A stretch of 64,000 nucleotides of DNA from Acidobacteriota bacterium (GTDB lineage: Bacteria; Acidobacteriota; Holophagae; Holophagales; Holophagaceae). The stretch is taken from the NCBI GenBank assembly GCA_016195985.1, contig JACPYP010000020.1, positions 124,001 through 188,000 on the forward strand, given 5' to 3'. The notes under the pieces were generated by a model that saw only the letters and a program-made list of their open reading frames with translations, ran no database searches and was not told the DNA's origin. The translations under genes were made by a program, and so were the position numbers. Below, piece by piece: positions 62,583-64,000 of this stretch (within the stretch, counting starts at the first letter, position 1; the number at the start of each line of letters is the position of its first letter).

Positions 62583-63713
62583 TCAGGAATGAAATGGCGC
62601 AGCTGACAAAATCTCTGCGATCCGCGAAGAAGAAGATCCATCGCCATAGGGAAACCGCGGTTGAGCCATCCGCCGATAAGCTACGGGGTCAGACCATAGG
62701 CGATCCGTTTCTCGACGGATAAGATCGGGGTCGGTTCCGACCAAAATTACTCCCCCCGCTTCGACAGCCTCAGGCCTTTCTGTCACGTCCCGGAATACCA
62801 GAACCGGCTTGCCGAGGGCTGGCGCTTCTTCCTGGAGACCTCCGCTATCGGTGAGCACGAGGTAGGCTTGCTTTAGGACGCTGACCAAGGTGGGGTAATC
62901 CAAGGGCTCCATGAGCTGTACATTGGGGAGGCCCCCAAGAATCTCGGAGGCTGGACCCTTCACATGCGGATTGGGATGTATTGGGTACAAAAGCCGTGCT
63001 TCAGGATGACGATGGGCGAAGTCGCGAATGGCATGGAGCGCCTGGCGGAGAGGCTCTCCAAAAATCTCTCTCCGATGAAGGGTTACCAACACCAGGCGCT
63101 CTCCCGGCTGGAGAGGGGGAATGGGAAGAGTTGGTAAATCCCTTCTTGCCGCGGTGGATAATAGGGCATCGATCACAGTGTTCCCGACAACGTGGATGCT
63201 GGACTCTGGGTAGCCCTCCCTGAGTAGAGCCTTCTGGGACATTTCCGTGGGCGCGAAATGCCAGCGGCTCAGTACAGCGGAAAGCCGACGCATACCCTCT
63301 TCGGGAAAGGGAGCCAAGAGGTTCCCGCTGCGTAATCCAGCCTCCACGTGGCCAAAGGGAATGCCCGCATAAAAGGCCGCCAAAGCGCTACAGAAAACCG
63401 TCGTTGTATCACCCTGTGCAAGCACGGCATGGGGTGCCGCCTCACGAAAAACCTGATCCAACGCCGGAACCAAGGTCCCGGTCAGCGTAGCCAGGGTTTG
63501 GTCTGGCTTCATCGCATCCAGGTCCCATTGAGGCTCCAGGCCAAACACCGCCAGCATCTGATCCAGGAGGCCCCGATGCTGAGCAGTTGCGAGAATGGGT
63601 GCCTCCACCCCCTGCTTACGGAGGGCGTGGACCACGGGAGCCATCTTGATGACCTCCGGGCGTGTGCCAACGACACAAATGACCCGGCGTTTGCTGAGTG
63701 AAAGAGGGTTCAT
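62583..63713 (-). CDS. wecB: UDP-N-acetylglucosamine 2-epimerase (non-hydrolysing)
   Basis: A 376-aa enzyme making UDP-ManNAc from UDP-GlcNAc. Motifs are VICVVGTRPEVIKMAPVVHA, VLAQGDTTTVFCSALAAFY, GHVEAGLRSGNLLAPFPEEG, LVTLHRREIFG, YPIHPNPHVKG and LTDSGGLQEEAPALGKPVLV. GGGAG lies 5 nt before the ATG. It lies 61 nt downstream of a glycosyltransferase gene on the same strand. A 7-bp hairpin (AGAATTC/GAATTCT, 62538-62569) sits between it and the convergent GDPD gene. Confidence 0.95.
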   Translation of the reverse strand: MNPLSLSKRRVICVVGTRPEVIKMAPVVHALRKQGVEAPILATAQHRGLLDQMLAVFGLEPQWDLDAMKPDQTLATLTGTLVPALDQVFREAAPHAVLAQGDTTTVFCSALAAFYAGIPFGHVEAGLRSGNLLAPFPEEGMRRLSAVLSRWHFAPTEMSQKALLREGYPESSIHVVGNTVIDALLSTAARRDLPTLPIPPLQPGERLVLVTLHRREIFGEPLRQALHAIRDFAHRHPEARLLYPIHPNPHVKGPASEILGGLPNVQLMEPLDYPTLVSVLKQAYLVLTDSGGLQEEAPALGKPVLVFRDVTERPEAVEAGGVILVGTDPDLIRRETDRLWSDPVAYRRMAQPRFPYGDGSSSSRIAEILSAAPFHS

Positions 63714-63774
63714 ATTATCTCCCAGGATTAAATCCTATCGCTTGGTCGCCAATAAAGTCATCGACGTTGTAAGC

Positions 63775-64000
63775 TCACCCCTGCCGAGAAAGGCCGAGCA
63801 GTCCCTCAAAGGCTTCAGACGCCTGGTTCATCAGACGCTCGCGAATCAGGTTCTCCGCGACATACCGGCGCCCGATCGCCCCCATGGCCTCCGCCCGAAC
63901 AGGATCTGCTTTCAATTGGCGTACCGCTACCGCTAGCGCTTCCGGGTCATCCGGAGTAACGGTCAATCCGCCTTGTGATCGCCGCACGGCCTCGGCCGCC
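63775..64000 (-). CDS. glycosyltransferase, C-terminal fragment cut by the window edge
   Basis: The frame runs from the stop at 63775 to the window end and continues beyond. It reads AAEAVRRSQGGLTVTPDDPE then ALAVAVRQLKADPVRAEAMG and GRRYVAENLIRERLMNQASE. The pattern G-x-x-V-x-P-D-D-P-E-A-L-A-x-A followed by a RYV-x-E-N helix is the end of a GT4-like glycosyltransferase, where the Glu-rich sugar-nucleotide site lies just upstream (outside). It probably forms an operon with wecB. Confidence 0.75.
   Translation of the reverse strand, partial: AAEAVRRSQGGLTVTPDDPEALAVAVRQLKADPVRAEAMGAIGRRYVAENLIRERLMNQASEAFEGLLGLSRQG

Overview
The window is about 64 kb of mostly high-GC bacterial chromosome. 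Its gene content suggests a didermic, respiring heterotroph: apolipoprotein N-acyltransferase, Wza-like exporter parts, an Alternative Complex III (ACIII) and an A2-type caa3 oxidase. The combination of ACIII directly joined to cox genes, glycogen metabolism and O-antigen-type genes fits Acidobacteriota, perhaps the Holophagae (Geothrix/Holophaga-like). That placement is an inference from gene content and style; no rRNA or tRNA gene was found to test it.

Left part (1-18.9 kb): the 3' part of an alpha-glucan phosphorylase gene, GAF and HDOD signalling genes, a 45-aa YHS-like zinc-binding peptide and an AraC regulator. A minus-strand glycogen operon (glgC-glgA-pgi) follows, then a compact N-degron operon (clpS-clpA-aat). 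Next come an exported beta-helix protein, an orphan PqqD-like protein and an OPT transporter. The plus-strand set trmH-like, lnt, GNAT and maf, with overlapping ends, closes this part.

Centre (19.3-33 kb): one long plus-strand respiratory operon. ACIII (actA, a 63-aa protein, actB, actC, an actD-actE fusion, actF, a further monoheme cytochrome c) runs through sco into caa3 oxidase subunits I, III, IV and II, and then ctaB. ACIII would oxidise quinol and pass electrons through its cytochromes to the oxidase; Sco and CtaB serve copper and heme assembly.

33-46 kb: a 1648-aa Pls/PosA-type single-module peptide synthetase (A-PCP, three tandem membrane/left-handed-helix repeats) that carries its own C-terminal phosphopantetheinyl transferase. 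It is followed by an unknown small protein, a large ATPase/TPR protein with a possible kinase-derived N terminus, panB-panC-panD (pantothenate, hence CoA and phosphopantetheine), and RNase G/E.

Right part (46-64 kb): a surface-polysaccharide region. It holds rfbB-rfbA, a HAD phosphatase, a lipoprotein, queD, a giant SLBB exporter, a WecA-like enzyme, pnp, a WcaJ/PglC-like sugar transferase, a flippase with a C15(AC)6 simple repeat just upstream, a methyltransferase, a decayed IS1595 transposase, a phosphoglycerol-transferase-like sulfatase overlapping a GDPD gene, wecB and a cut-off glycosyltransferase. The stretch from about 57 to 62.5 kb is clearly richer in A+T than the rest and looks imported. 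Neighbouring genes repeatedly overlap by 4 nt (ATGA) or abut, so most blocks are probably operons.
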